Both the position numbers and the translations under genes were made by a program. Shown piece after piece: positions 1-10,060 of a stretch of DNA of 14,253 bases. The DNA lies in assembly GCA_000697335.1 (NCBI GenBank), contig JNEM01016167.1:1-14253 (forward strand), given 5' to 3'. Origin of the DNA: Conidiobolus incongruus B7586. Taxonomy: Eukaryota > Entomophthoromycota > Entomophthoromycetes > Entomophthorales > Conidiobolaceae. Under the pieces are notes generated by a model that was given only the letters and a program-made list of their open reading frames with translations, did not search any database and was not told the DNA's origin. Position 1 is the stretch's first letter. Each line of letters starts with the position of its first letter.

Positions 1-138
1 TAATAATTAAAAATTATTTAAATTCAAATAAATATATATATTCAATATAAAATAAAAAATATAAGGTTAGACTTTTAACATATTATTTAAAAAATTTATA
101 GCTATATTGAGTAATAAGTTAAATTTAAAAATATTAAT
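1..138. other. AT-rich left flank, nothing recognised
   Basis: This stretch lies outside the outer LTR element. It is almost pure A/T with no open frame, repeat partner or motif that I can match elsewhere in the window. It is probably more RIP-altered repeat or intergenic isochore sequence, but that is inference. Confidence 0.5.
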
Positions 139-143
139 CTTTT
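139..143. repeat. Probable 5-bp target site duplication of the outer element, left
   Basis: CTTTT directly outside the left LTR matches CTATT directly outside the right LTR (11464-11468) at four of five positions. Five base pairs is the usual duplication for Gypsy integrases. The single mismatch is A/T, so RIP does not explain it, and the match could be partly chance in such AT-rich DNA. Confidence 0.5.
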
Positions 144-534
144 TGTAAATATAATGATGAATACTAATATAATACAAAGGAAAATTTAATATAAGAATAG
201 TGTGATATAGAATATAATATTATAATATAACTGTAGCATGCAAATATAAATAGAGTTTAATTAATCTTTGAACTAGGATAAGTCATTGATATATTAAAAT
301 TTATATTAGGTAGTACTAATATATTATAATATTGATAGGATATAATTTCAATCTTAGAAATAATAAAAAGATAAAAAATAGTAAGAATTGAGAAAAAAAA
401 CCTAGTTTATTAGATAATTTAATACTATTTATATAATTAATTTAGTTATAAAAGTATAAATTAATTATATAATTTATAATAAATTAGATTATATAAAAGT
501 ATATATAAGAATTTAAAGAATTAGTTTTTTAATA
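144..534 (-). repeat. 3' LTR of the outer element
   Basis: This copy pairs along its whole length with 11067-11463. In plus orientation it begins TGTAAATATA and ends TTTTTTAATA, where the partner ends TTTCTTAACA, consistent with TG...CA termini blurred by C-to-T change. Because the internal genes read leftwards, this left copy is the 3' LTR. It is 391 bases long against 397 for the partner; a purine-rich stretch near 392-400 accounts for much of the length difference. Most substitutions between the copies are C/T or G/A. Confidence 0.88.
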
Positions 535-541
535 CTCTTTT
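535..541 (-). other. Polypurine tract of the outer element (candidate)
   Basis: On the minus strand, AAAAGAG directly abuts the 3' LTR, where the plus-strand DNA primer of LTR elements is expected. It is short, and purine runs are common here, so position is the main support. Confidence 0.45.
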
Positions 542-599
542 AATAAATTTCTTAAAAAAGATACATTCTTTAGATTTTTATAAATAGGTATAATAAGTT

Positions 600-739
600 A
601 AAATATTCTTATTATTTTCTAGGGGTTCTTATGTAACTACTTTATTAAGATAACCTATTTATTTTATATAGAAATAAAGTTTATTCCTAATAAATTTAAA
701 TTTAATTATATAATCAATATAATATTCTTGTTCTTTATT
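600..739 (-). pseudogene. Chromodomain of the outer element (fossil)
   Basis: On the minus strand this segment reads as a chromodomain. It starts near EQEYYIDYII, continues through a basic strand with RNKLYFYIK, and ends in an EPLEN-like helix start. Chromodomains at the end of integrase in chromoviruses bind methylated histone H3 (commonly H3K9me) and direct integration into heterochromatin. It lies directly downstream of the integrase C-terminal segment, as expected for the family. The segment is fossil and recognised by pattern only. Confidence 0.7.
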
Positions 740-931
740 TTAATTAATAGTTAAATCTATTTTTAGGGTTTTTAATAAATTAAAAAAAGTATTAAAATCT
801 TCAAAATAAGGTTTGATTTTAGATATATAAAAGATAAAGTTGATTTTTAAAGTTGGGGGTAATTCTAAAGTAATATTTTCAAAATTTAAATTAATAGATT
901 GAATTTTATAAGAATTATAATATAATAGCAA
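740..931 (-). pseudogene. Integrase C-terminal segment of the outer element (fossil)
   Basis: This is the longest open minus-strand stretch in the left part of the window (63 codons). It carries the pattern ITLELPPTLKINFIFYISKIKPY, which resembles the conserved Gypsy integrase tail (LxLPPxxxIHPVFHVSxLKPY) found between the catalytic core and the chromodomain. It is therefore not a stand-alone gene. Its methionine is an internal codon, not a true start. It links the integrase core at 940-1391 to the chromodomain at 600-739. Confidence 0.75.
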
Positions 932-939
932 GTATTTTA

Positions 940-1391
940 GATTTAAGCTAGATTTAAATAAGATAGGTTTAAGGATAGATTATTCTAAATATACAAACAT
1001 ACTAGTTTTATATTTAAAAAGATTCCTAAATAACTTTATTATTATTCTATAATCTTTTAATTTTCTTCTAAGTTAAATTTAATAAGGGAATTAATATATT
1101 TAATATTAAATTAAAATTCAACAATATTTAAAAATATATTGATTTAAAGTTTTAAAGTAATTATTAAATTAGGATATTTATCATAATTAATAAAATAAAG
1201 GTTAAAACTTATTAATTTGTTGATAAAGATATTGAATAAATATTAAAGTTGGTAGATATAAATATTTTAATTTAACTGATTAGTGTTAATATAAGCTTTA
1301 ATCATTTACTTTAAGGTTTTAATAGTTTTTTCAACAAGTATATTGATTTAGTGATAATTAGTAATAGATATAGCTAGATTAATTTTAAAGA
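940..1391 (-). pseudogene. Integrase core, distal half, of the outer element (fossil)
   Basis: Minus-strand reading just left of the inner element gives a segment near 1270-1380 resembling the final part of the Gypsy integrase core. A TNYHQ pattern is followed by VEKTIKTLK, corresponding to the region around the catalytic glutamate (xAYHPQTDGQxERxNQTLE in the family). The proximal half of the same core lies on the other side of the inner element, at 7023-7220, so the later insertion separates the two halves. Fossil. Confidence 0.75.
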
Positions 1392-1396
1392 AAGAG
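1392..1396. repeat. Target site duplication of the inner element, left
   Basis: AAGAG directly precedes the 5' LTR. AAAAA follows the 3' LTR at 7018-7022. The two differ only by G/A, as RIP would produce. The position in the outer element's integrase reading supports a simple 5-bp Gypsy duplication. Confidence 0.6.
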
Positions 1397-1770
1397 TATA
1401 AATATTTTAATAATTATTACTTAATTAATATCTTTTCTTATTTTAATTCACTATTAAAGACTTAATTATCTAAATTAAGTTTTATCAATATTTTACAAAT
1501 CTTTACATTTAAGTAACTTTATTATTACTTAATTTTATATACTTATATATATATATTTTACTTAATTATAAGAAAAACTAAGATTTTTCTCTCTAGCTAA
1601 AACTTTAGCTTATATTACTTTTTACATAAATAAACTTTTTACCTAACTATTAATATATTTTTTATTATTATTAGTTAATATCTTAATATTAAAGGATTTA
1701 ATTATTATATATTTCTTAAAATATTAAAAAACCTACTTCTTTTACCTTTAACTATTGTTATCTATTTATA
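1397..1770 (+). repeat. 5' LTR of the inner element
   Basis: This copy aligns without gaps with 6644-7017. It starts TATAAATATT where the partner starts TATAAGTATT, and ends TCTATTTATA where the partner ends TTCACTTACA; both fit original TG...CA ends. In a stretch of about 110 bases near 1460-1570 I counted roughly a dozen differences from the partner, all C/T or G/A. Confidence 0.92.
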
Positions 1771-1788
1771 TAGTAATAATGATTAAAA
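1771..1788 (+). other. Primer binding site of the inner element (candidate)
   Basis: The 18 bases after the 5' LTR start TAGTAATAATGATTAAAA. A tRNA primer site usually starts TGG, and TAG fits that after a G-to-A change. The outer element has a very similar sequence in the equivalent place (11049-11066, minus strand). I do not assign a particular tRNA. Confidence 0.45.
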
Positions 1789-2190
1789 ATATCTAAAAAT
1801 ACTTTTACTGCTATAATTAAAGATTTTATAATTATAACCTATTATTTTATATATAACTAAAACAAAATAAACACTTAAAGTTTTAGTAATAATAATTATT
1901 ATTCTATTAATTAATAAGATTTTATTAATATTAATAGTATCTTTACTAAATATAAATTGAAATTAGGGTAAACCTAATAGATTAACTATATATAACAAAT
2001 AATAACTAAATTAAATAGTTATAGAGTTTTATTATTTACTTTAAGAAGCTTTAATAAAGTTAAGTTTTTTACAAATAATTTAATTACTTATAATAACTTA
2101 AAATCTCCCAAAAAACTAAAAGAATTTTCAAACTAACTAATCAAATTCCTTATAGAAATTAAAACTTTAGATCTATATAATTTAGTAAAA
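1771..2190 (+). other. Leader of the inner element, nothing else recognised
   Basis: This is the untranslated leader between the 5' LTR and the recognisable gag segment. Apart from the candidate primer site it contains no motif I can name. The gag start cannot be placed with confidence in this degraded sequence. Confidence 0.45.
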
Positions 2191-2600
2191 TTTTCAGCTT
2201 TTAAATTAACCTCATATGTTAAACTCTAGTGATATAAATACTTAAAAAACATACTTAATTTTACTAGTGGTTCTTTTTATCCTAATAAAATCTAAACATT
2301 TAACCAATTTAAACAAGTAATTAAGTAGAGGTTTTACCTATCAAATATAGTTACTCTAACTTAAAGCAAGCTAGTAAAAATTATTTAAAAATCTTCAGTT
2401 AGAAATTTTATAAAAGAATTTGCCTATTTTAAATTAAAGATTTTTAACTTATTTGAAGATAAAAAGAAAAATAAATTCAAGAGAAAACTTAAACCTAATA
2501 TTTTTATAGTTGTCTACTCTAAAATTAATATGAAAACAGCTAGTTTTGCTACTTTAACTAAAATAGTTATTGAGGTAAAAGATGATTAAAATTATATTAA
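2190..2600 (+). pseudogene. gag segment of the inner element (fossil)
   Basis: The plus strand here gives a lysine-rich, mainly helical reading, with patterns such as NFIKEFAYFKLK and MKTASFATLTK, in the place where Gypsy elements encode the capsid protein. Gag is poorly conserved in sequence, so the call rests on position (after the LTR and before protease and reverse transcriptase) and composition. A zinc knuckle was not clearly seen. Fossil. Confidence 0.5.
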
Positions 2601-3049
2601 AGGAATAAATAAAAGTTTCTATATAAGCTTTAATAATTCCCTATTAAAATTATCTAATCTTAATATTATAAATATATCGAATATGTTATATAAAAAAGAG
2701 TATTTAACTAAGAAAAAGAAATTATACTTAATAAAAAAATAAAAAATACTTTTATTATAAATAAATTAATATAGATTACTATTAAAATAAATATCTTAAG
2801 AAGTTATTTAATAGAAAAAACTCTAATAATATAATTTCAAACAATAATATTCAAGTAAAGAATAAAAAAATTAATCAACAGATTAATAATTAATCTAGTT
2901 TAAATTTAACCTAATATAGTTAAAATAACAAAGAGAAATCTTTGTTAAAAATTCCTTATAATAAACCTTTAAAATTATATTCAAATAACCAAAAATTATT
3001 TTAAAATTCATTAAAAAAGAAGAGTAATATTTATCTAAACTTTTATTTA

Positions 3050-3560
3050 TTAGATTTTAATGAAAATAAACTATATTCCTTATAAATCTTTAAAGATACT
3101 TTAAACAAACACTTTATTTCCTTCTTACTTATTTTTAAATAAAATAGTATACTTATTAATAAAGATATTATTAAAAGATTTAAATTATCTTATAATTAAA
3201 CAAATATAATATTATATTATATAAATAATACTTAATAAACTACTAAAGGATTTTTATATTGTAATATTTTATTAGTGATAAGTTACTTTAAAAGAATTTA
3301 ATTTATAGTAGGTTTTATAAAATATAATATTATTATAGGTTTTAGTTAGTTTTAAAAATACTATCTAATTATTATAAATAAAAGTTTATCTAATGAGTAT
3401 ATTTTTTTGTTTTGTTATAATAGCTCAAGTTATAAGTTATTAACTAATTTTATTACAGAAGGAAATACTAATAGTATCTTTTTCAATAATATAATAATTT
3501 CAAGAATATCTTTTGTGAATTTAATTTAGAAGTTAGAAAATCAATCTAATATAATTTACA
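3050..3560 (+). pseudogene. Probable protease region of the inner element (fossil)
   Basis: This is the segment between gag and reverse transcriptase where retroelement aspartic protease lies. A reading with NSILINKDIIKRF is compatible with the strand after the protease active site, but I could not read the active-site motif itself with certainty. The call is mainly positional. Fossil. Confidence 0.4.
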
Positions 3561-3639
3561 TCAACTTTAACACTATCTCTACTTCTTTAAAAGATCTAAA
3601 AAATGTTTTAGGTATTAAAAATCTATTATACAAGGTTGT

Positions 3640-4500
3640 TAATAAATACAAAAATGTTTTTAAAGTTTTAACTACTTTATCACTAAAAAAAATATATCTT
3701 ATAAAATTAAACTATTACCTAACACCTAACTTTATTATAAATCACCTTATTATATTTTTCTTAAATAGTATAAAATTCTTTATGAAAAAATAAATAAGTT
3801 ATTAGAATTAAGTTTTATATAACCTTTTATAAACCCTTAAGGTTCATTAGTTTTTTTTGTTAAAAAATATAATAAAGGTTGGTGATTTTATATTAATAAT
3901 AAAGTTTTTAATAGTAAAACAATAAAAGATAAAACTCCTTTACTTAATTTAAATGAAATTAAATATAGATTTATAAGTGTAAATTACTTTACTAAAATAA
4001 ATCTTAAGAATAACAATTATAATATATTAGTTAATAAATAAAATATCCTTTTAATTACTTTTAATTATATATTAAGGTATTATAATTTTAAAGTTATAAA
4101 TTTTAAATTTTATAATACATCTACTATATTTATAAATTTTATAAATAGTTTATTTAACAAATATTATAATAATTTTAATATATATATTTAAATAATATTT
4201 CAGTTTATTCAAAAACTTAAGATAATTATATTTTGTATATAAAAATTATTTTATAAATACTAAACTAAAATTAGTTACTAGTAAAACTCTCTAAATATAT
4301 TTTTGTTGTTTTATCTATTTTATTTTATAATTATATTATCTCTTCTGAAAGAATTTTTATCAACTTAACAAAACTTTAAAAATTATACAATACTATAATT
4401 TTTACCAGTAAACATCAAATAATAGCTTTTTTAAAATTAGTTATATATTTTAAAAACTATATTTTTGTATTTATTAAGCTTATTAGTTTTATGTCTGATT
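3640..4500 (+). pseudogene. Reverse transcriptase of the inner element (fossil)
   Basis: The plus strand shows the Gypsy reverse transcriptase pattern in order. There is a VFKVLTTLSL-like entry near 3655-3685, then GSLVFFVKK at about 3841-3870, matching the family's GSPVLFVKKKDG. A TIKDKTPLLNLNEI segment (family: TIKNRYPLPxI) follows near 3925-3965, then the palm and thumb regions, with IISSERIFIN near 4335-4370. The enzyme copies element RNA into DNA in the virus-like particle. This copy is a fossil with many breaks. Confidence 0.88.
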
Positions 4501-5060
4501 TATTAAAAAAGGATAAATTATTTTTTTAAACCTTTAATAAAACTTTTTCTTTTCATACACTAATTTATAAAATTGTTACAACTTTAATACTTGCTATATT
4601 TAACCTTAAATTACTAGTAATTATGTTTTTAGATATGTTTATTTATATTATCAGTAGTTAAATAACACAAAGCAAAATTATTGAAGATTTTAAAAAGTAT
4701 AACCTCTTTAAAACTTTAGAAAAGGTAACTAAGCACTAAAAGGTTTTTAAATATTTAAATTTAAAGCCATTAGTGTTTTAATATAAAAAATTAACACCTA
4801 CTAAGCAAAGTTATCTTGTATATAAGTAAAAAATATTTATATTAGTAGAAATTATAAAAAAGTTTAGTTTTTAGTTATTTTATCAAAAGTTTTTATGTTT
4901 AAACAATTATAAATTTTTAATTTACTTAAATTCACAAAAACACCTATCTAAAAAATAAATTAGATAGATAAAAACTATCTAAGAATATTTATTCTTAATT
5001 AAATATCTTTTTAGTAAATAAAATAAAGTTATAGATATGTTGAGTAAAAATCTAATTTAT
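4500..5060 (+). pseudogene. RNase H region of the inner element (fossil)
   Basis: After the reverse-transcriptase thumb come readings typical of Gypsy RNase H: LLKKDKLFF, then ILAIFNLKLLVIM (family: PILxxFDPxxPxxLETDAS). Further on are a strand with NNYKFLIYL and a closing NKVIDMLSKN near 5025-5055 (family: NxVADALSR). RNase H removes the RNA template during reverse transcription. Fossil. Confidence 0.78.
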
Positions 5061-5359
5061 ACACTAATATGTAATGAATGTAAAAAACTAATTAAAACTA
5101 GCTTAACAATTATTATTTTAAATAATAAAAACTTTTATTAAATATTAAAAGAAAAACTACAATATAATAATTTTTATTTAATGATTAAAGTTAAAATAAA
5201 AGAGAATGAATAAGAAAAAACCTTTTAAATATAAAGGATTCTAAATATTAAATAGTTTGTTATATAACCATAATAAATTATATATTTTAAAAGTTTTTAA
5301 CCTTTAATTAAAGATTTTAAAACAATATCACAACTATAAATTAAGTAAATATTAAAGTT

Positions 5360-6250
5360 AAATTTAACTTATCAATAAAATTCAAGTAAAATATTATATA
5401 CTAAAATTAATTAAGTTGGTAAAAAGCTATTATAAATTTTGTGATAACTGTTAAAAAAATAAATATAATATAAAAAAAGTAGTTAGAAAATTAAATTTTT
5501 TACCTTTATCATTTAAATCTTAAGCTTAAATAAAAGTTGATTTTATAAAAATACCTAAGTTAAAAAAAGGCTATAATAATATTTTAGTAGTTGTTAATTT
5601 ATACAGCAGATTTGCTTATTTTATTCCTACTTATAAAATAGTTACAATGTTTAAAATAGCTAACTTATTAATTAAAAAAATAATTTTATTATATAAATTA
5701 TCTACTATTATTATTACTGATAGAGATTTTAAATTTACTTTAAAATTCTAGAAAGCATTTATATAACGTATAAATATTAATATAAAACTTAATATTATTT
5801 GCCATTATTAATCAAATAAACTAGTTAAAAAAGTTATTAAAACTATAAAACAGATAGTTAAAAATTATATTAACTTTAATCAAGATAATTAAGAATCTCT
5901 CTTATTTTATTTACAATTTGCTTATAACAACTTAGTTAATTAGTTTAATAGTTTAACTCCCTATTTTATAAATTATAAATTATATCTTAACTTATTAATT
6001 AACCCTAACTTAAATATTATCACCAATAAGTTTATTATGGATAAATTAAAAAGATTTAAATTAATCTATCAAATAGGTTCAGAAATAACTAAGTCAAAAT
6101 AAATATATAATAAAAGTTATTATTTAAAATTCTATAAAACTTTACTTAAATATAAATCTAAATATTTAGTCTTTTTAAATATAATAGATATATCTTTTAC
6201 CAAACAAATATCTAAAAACAACACAAATCAAAAGCTTTTACCACACTAGA
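5360..6250 (+). pseudogene. Integrase of the inner element (fossil)
   Basis: A zinc-binding-type segment with CDNC near 5440-5460 is followed by the DDE catalytic core: KVDFIKIP near 5536, YNNILVVVNLYSRFAYFIP at about 5572-5630, and IIITDRDFKFT near 5710-5740. A HY.SNKLVKKVIKTIK region follows near 5800-5850. These match the retroviral-type integrase fold of Ty3/Gypsy, which inserts element DNA and makes a 5-bp duplication. The tail from about 5990 is the less conserved C-terminal domain. Fossil. Confidence 0.88.
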
Positions 6251-6429
6251 TTAAATTATTTTATATCTTTAAAACAAGCTTTAAACTTAAAAATTTTAAA
6301 TTAAAGTTACTAAAAACTTATAAATGTCATTTAGTTTTCTATACTTTATTGTTAAAACCATATTATTATCTTAAAAACAAGTTTTTTGATTAAAATTTCA
6401 AAAAACCTTTATTACTTATTATTAATAAT

Positions 6430-6590
6430 TAAGGGGATAAAGAATATTATATCAACAAAATTTTTACATATAAAACAAAATATAGAAAATTTCATTATTT
6501 TATAAAGTGGTTAAATTATTTTAATTTTAAGTTAACTTAAGAACCACTTAAAGTAATTAAAGATACTTATACTTACCTATTTTATATTAA
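6430..6590 (+). pseudogene. Chromodomain of the inner element (fossil)
   Basis: Readings EYYINKIFTYKTKYRKFHYF and IKWLNY, with a following EPLK, match a chromodomain (family: YxVExILxxRxxxxxxxYLVKWxGYxxxxxTWEP). It lies after integrase and before the 3' LTR, which makes this a chromovirus. The domain is expected to have read methylated H3 and guided insertion to heterochromatin, in keeping with where this copy sits. Confidence 0.8.
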
Positions 6591-6635
6591 AAAGATTAAA
6601 AGGAGTAAAACTATATTAATAGTTTAATATAGTTT

Positions 6636-6643
6636 AGAAAGGG
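6636..6643 (+). other. Polypurine tract of the inner element
   Basis: AGAAAGGG directly abuts the 3' LTR at 6644, where the plus-strand primer of an LTR element is expected. It keeps a GGG run, which is rare in this window and is a context that RIP largely spares. Confidence 0.7.
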
Positions 6644-7017
6644 TATAAGTATTATAATAATTGTTACTTGATTAATATTTTTCTTTAGTTTAATTTATTA
6701 CTAAAGATTTAATTATCTAAATTAGGTTTTATCAACATTTTATAAATTTTTATATTTAAGTAACTTTACTATTACTTAACCTTATATACTTATGTATATA
6801 TATTCTACTTAACTATAAAAAAAACTTAGATTTTTTTCTCTAGCTAAAACTATAACTTATATTACTTCTTATACAAATAAACCTTTTGTTTAACTATTAA
6901 TATATTTTTTATTATTATTAGTGAACACCTTAATACTAAAGGATTTAGTTATTATATATTTCTTAAAATATTGAGAAACTTGTTTCTTTTACCTTTAACT
7001 ATTATTATTCACTTACA
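6644..7017 (+). repeat. 3' LTR of the inner element
   Basis: This is the gap-free partner of 1397-1770, with the same 374-base length. It keeps more C and G than the 5' copy, for example at the TTCACTTACA end and at GTTACTTG near the start, so it is the less RIP-altered of the two by eye. Confidence 0.92.
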
Positions 7018-7022
7018 AAAAA
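7018..7022. repeat. Target site duplication of the inner element, right
   Basis: AAAAA directly follows the 3' LTR and corresponds to AAGAG at 1392-1396 after two G/A differences. Confidence 0.55.
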
Positions 7023-7600
7023 GATAATAACTTCTAAAATTAAAAGTTAAATTATATATTTTTATCAGGTATAATAATTTGTGGAATTTTATAATAGGTA
7101 GAAATATTAAAAAATAATAATTTTGTAATATCTTTAACTGTAGAAGTTTTGAAATAAAGAATAAAATTAACATATATAAAGAATAAATCTATTATAATTA
7201 ATAAGTTATTATAACTAGTTATTAATATAAGGATTTCTATGAAATTAAATTAGATTTATTATTAAATTTCATTAGGGATTTGTAAAAGGATAAGTTTATT
7301 ATATTTTAGTTAAATATTATATTTAGTTCTTTAGCATACATTATAAGTATTAATGTATTTCTAAATTAATTTAATTAAAGAAAGCTAGTAATATTTTATT
7401 TTAATTTTCTTAATAATCTTTAATTAGTTTTAATATTATTTAACAAGTAAATTATAATACTTATTAAATATTTCTTGCTAAATCTTAAGAATATCAAAGA
7501 CATATAAACAATTATTATAATATAATAAGTTATCAATTATTTTAAGTTTTTTAATATATTTTGATTAGTTTTCTAATAGTTAAAAAAGTTCTTCTTTAAT
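7023..7600 (-). pseudogene. Integrase, proximal part, of the outer element (fossil)
   Basis: Minus-strand reading from about 7540 gives LLYYNNCLYV, matching the segment just before the integrase zinc-binding domain (family: LLYYxxRLYVP). Near 7130-7060 it gives KIPQIIIPDKN, matching GIPxxIVSDRD around the second catalytic aspartate. The reading continues on the far side of the inner element at 940-1391, which shows that the inner element landed in the integrase core. Fossil. Confidence 0.75.
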
Positions 7601-7739
7601 TAAAATAAAGAAATTATTATTTAATAGTGTTTTTTAAAATAGTTTAATGAATTTTTTATTTCTTTCATTAATAATTATTATGTTAATATTTGTTGGGTTT
7701 TTATAATTATAATAAAAAAATAAGTATATAAGATTTTTT

Positions 7740-8500
7740 AACAAAGTATCTATAATATAATTTTATTAACTTAAAAGATATTAAATAAAGAAAAATATGC
7801 TTAGATAGTTTTAATTTATCTAGCTTATTTTCTTAATAAATTCTTTTAAGTATTTAAGTAGATAAGTAATTTATAATTTATAATTATTAAAAAAATTGCA
7901 TAACAAGAAATATAAATGATTTATAATTATTTCTACTATGGTAAAGAGTTTTTATTTATAAACTAGGTATTTTAGTTTAATTAGCTTTATTTTTCTTAAC
8001 TAGAATAATATAAATTTTAAAATAATGTTTATAGGGTTAAATTTAACTTATTCTTCTTTATTTATTATTTTATCTTATAATTAAAGGGTAAAATATAAAT
8101 TAAATTTAAATTAAGTTAATTATCTACTAATTATAAAAAAACTAAAGTTAGTAAAAATAATGATAGATAGTTTAAGATTAAAAATAAATAAAGTAAGAGT
8201 ATTAATAATATAGAAAATTAAAACATTTATATAAAAAATATATAGTAGGGTTTATTCAAAAAGAGAGTTATTTCTCAAAAGATTAGTTAGAAAAGTTATA
8301 AGTTCAATAAAAAAATCAATGAAATCTTTAAAATAATTCAATAATCTAAATACAAACATAAGTTAATCTTTGTTTATAGGTATAGTAAAAACTTTTACAC
8401 TATTAAGTTTAGTTAGATTAATATTAATTCCTGAAGAAAAAATAATATAACTATAGAAAAAGATAGAAGAAGCACTAAAAATATATTTTAATTACTTTAA
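7740..8500 (-). pseudogene. Reverse transcriptase of the outer element (fossil)
   Basis: On the minus strand near 8375-8250, INLCLYLDYW followed by ISLIFLLNLITFL resembles the Gypsy pattern LRLCVDYRGLNxISLKNRYPLPLI. Near 7905-7880, FIFLVMQF corresponds to the FEYLVMPFGL stretch before the active-site hairpin, which falls near 7790. I did not recognise an RNase H part between here and the integrase. Fossil with many breaks. Confidence 0.75.
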
Positions 8501-9350
8501 AGATAATTAATATTATTGAATAATTTATAAAACTAAATTTATATATTAAATATATTTTTTGTTAGTTTTTAAATAAATTAAAATATTTTTAAAATAAGTA
8601 ATAATAAAGTTATTAAAAACAAAGTTAAAAAGGGAATTGATAAATTAAATAAAAGTTACAAAGGTATAATATAATCTAAATTTTATAACAGTAAATTTAT
8701 AATAGCTTAGTAGAGTATTAAAAGTAATTAAAGGAATAAAATTTTCTTCAACTTTAATTTTATAATAATTATTTCTAACAATTAATTTAGTGAATATAAT
8801 AGATTTAAGTAGTTTATCCTTAACATTATATAAGTTTAATAATAAAGTTTTATCCTTGATAGTTTTAGAGTTTAAAATATAGTTATTAATATATAGTTTT
8901 TAACCACTATTAGCTTTTTATATAAAGAGGATAAGAAATTTTCATAATGAGGAAAAAAGTTTAATGTATTTATTTTTAAATAATTTTTAAATTTCTTTTT
9001 TTAAAGTTTAATATTTTTCAGGAAATAAATGATATGTAAGTTTTAAATATAGTTATATACTTAAAAGAAGTTTAATTTTGTGTTTAATATTATATTTAAA
9101 AGGTAATCTACTTATAAATTTAAAAACATTAGCAAATTAACTTATTATATTATATAAGAAGTAGTTATTAGTTATAACTTTATTGAAATTAAAAGATAAA
9201 ATACTAATAGATAAATAATAAACAAATATATATCTTTATAAATTATTAAAGTATTTAATTAGTTTTTTATATTAATTTTTATTTAAAATAGTAAAATTAT
9301 TTGATATAATTATAAAGTTGGTATTAGGTAAAATATTTGGTAGTTTTATA
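8500..9350. other. Outer element, linker between protease and reverse transcriptase
   Basis: By position this belongs to the outer element's pol, read on the minus strand. I see no motif that can be named with confidence and no useful open frame on either strand. Confidence 0.4.
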
Positions 9351-9780
9351 ATAGGGTAATATAAATTTTTTAAGATTAATTTTATTAAATTTTTTTGAAA
9401 TATAAATAAAATAGGTTTGTAACCTTTTAAAATAATTTTTATAAATAGAAAACTATAGTATTTAAACTAATTTTAAGCTAGTATAAAATTATAACTAATG
9501 TTACCAACTAAGAATTTAATATATTGAAAATAGTTAAGAGATAGTGATAAGTATTTAGATATAGTGTTAAATGTTTGTTTTATTAAATTATTAGTATATT
9601 TAATTATTAAGCTATTTTTTAAAATAGGTAAAGATAGTTTTGTAATAATAAAAGAAAAAACAATACAACTAAAACAACTAGAGTTAATTAAAACATTAAT
9701 AAGTATATCTATAAAATATCTAGTTAAAATAAATAATAATGTGATAGTTAAAGGTAAAGAATTATAAAGTAAATTAATTA
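9350..9780 (-). pseudogene. Protease region of the outer element (fossil)
   Basis: Minus-strand reading near 9750-9600 gives LPLTITLLF, then LINVLINSSCFSCIVF and LSLPIL. This resembles the retroelement aspartic protease of fungal Gypsy elements, where the active site reads ALIDSGxxxxFI and is followed by a LPxxxL strand. The protease cuts the Gag-Pol polyprotein in the particle. The call rests on this pattern and on its position between the zinc knuckle and reverse transcriptase. The plus-strand open frame at 9564-9767 is antisense to it. Fossil. Confidence 0.6.
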
Positions 9781-9989
9781 TTAAATATTTTTAGTTTTAA
9801 GGGATTTAATTAGTTAAATCTCTCTAGTATATATAGTTTAATTTGTGGAATCATTAATTTATTAGAATTTTTGTAGATTAAATTAAAATTTGTTAATTAA
9901 TTATAAAAAAAGTGATTTTAAAGTAATATTAATATTATTAAAGTTTAATTTTTAGTTGGTAGATTAAAATTGTTGAAAATTAAATAAAT

Positions 9990-10060
9990 GTTGCTTTTTA
10001 AAAAAACACTTATTAGCTTTATAATTAACTTGTGTTTTTTAGCAATAGTAGCAATTTTTA
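9990..10060 (-). pseudogene. Zinc-knuckle remnant of gag, outer element (fossil)
   Basis: On the minus strand, bases 10053-10042 encode CYYC, followed by a basic stretch. This is the first half of the CxxCxxxxHxxxxC nucleic-acid-binding knuckle that ends many Gag proteins. It sits between the gag body on its right and the protease on its left, as expected. The second half of the motif cannot be read with certainty. Confidence 0.5.

Larger units (their letters stand above)
1397..7017 (+). mobile_element. Inner Ty3/Gypsy chromovirus LTR retrotransposon (fossil)
   Basis: This 5,621-base element is bounded by two LTRs of identical length (374 bases) and lies inside the integrase region of the outer element, in the opposite orientation. 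On the plus strand I recognise, in order, gag, a probable protease region, reverse transcriptase, RNase H, integrase with catalytic core, and a C-terminal chromodomain, followed by a purine tract next to the 3' LTR. This order defines a chromovirus of the Ty3/Gypsy group. Structurally it is full length, but it carries many breaks, consistent with RIP. Identical LTR length and nearly pure transition differences suggest that it was hit by RIP soon after insertion rather than decaying slowly. Confidence 0.92.

Noticed and set aside
139-143. Treating the outer element's flanking CTTTT/CTATT as a certain target duplication
   Set aside because: One of five bases differs by a transversion, and low complexity makes chance matches likely, so it is listed only as probable.
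740-931. A 63-codon minus-strand open frame as an independent small gene
   Set aside because: Its LPPTLKI...KPY pattern and its position place it in the integrase tail of the outer LTR element.
9564-9767. A 67-codon plus-strand open frame
   Set aside because: It lies antisense to the outer element's protease region, has no recognisable motif and a lysine/isoleucine-rich composition as expected from random AT-rich DNA.
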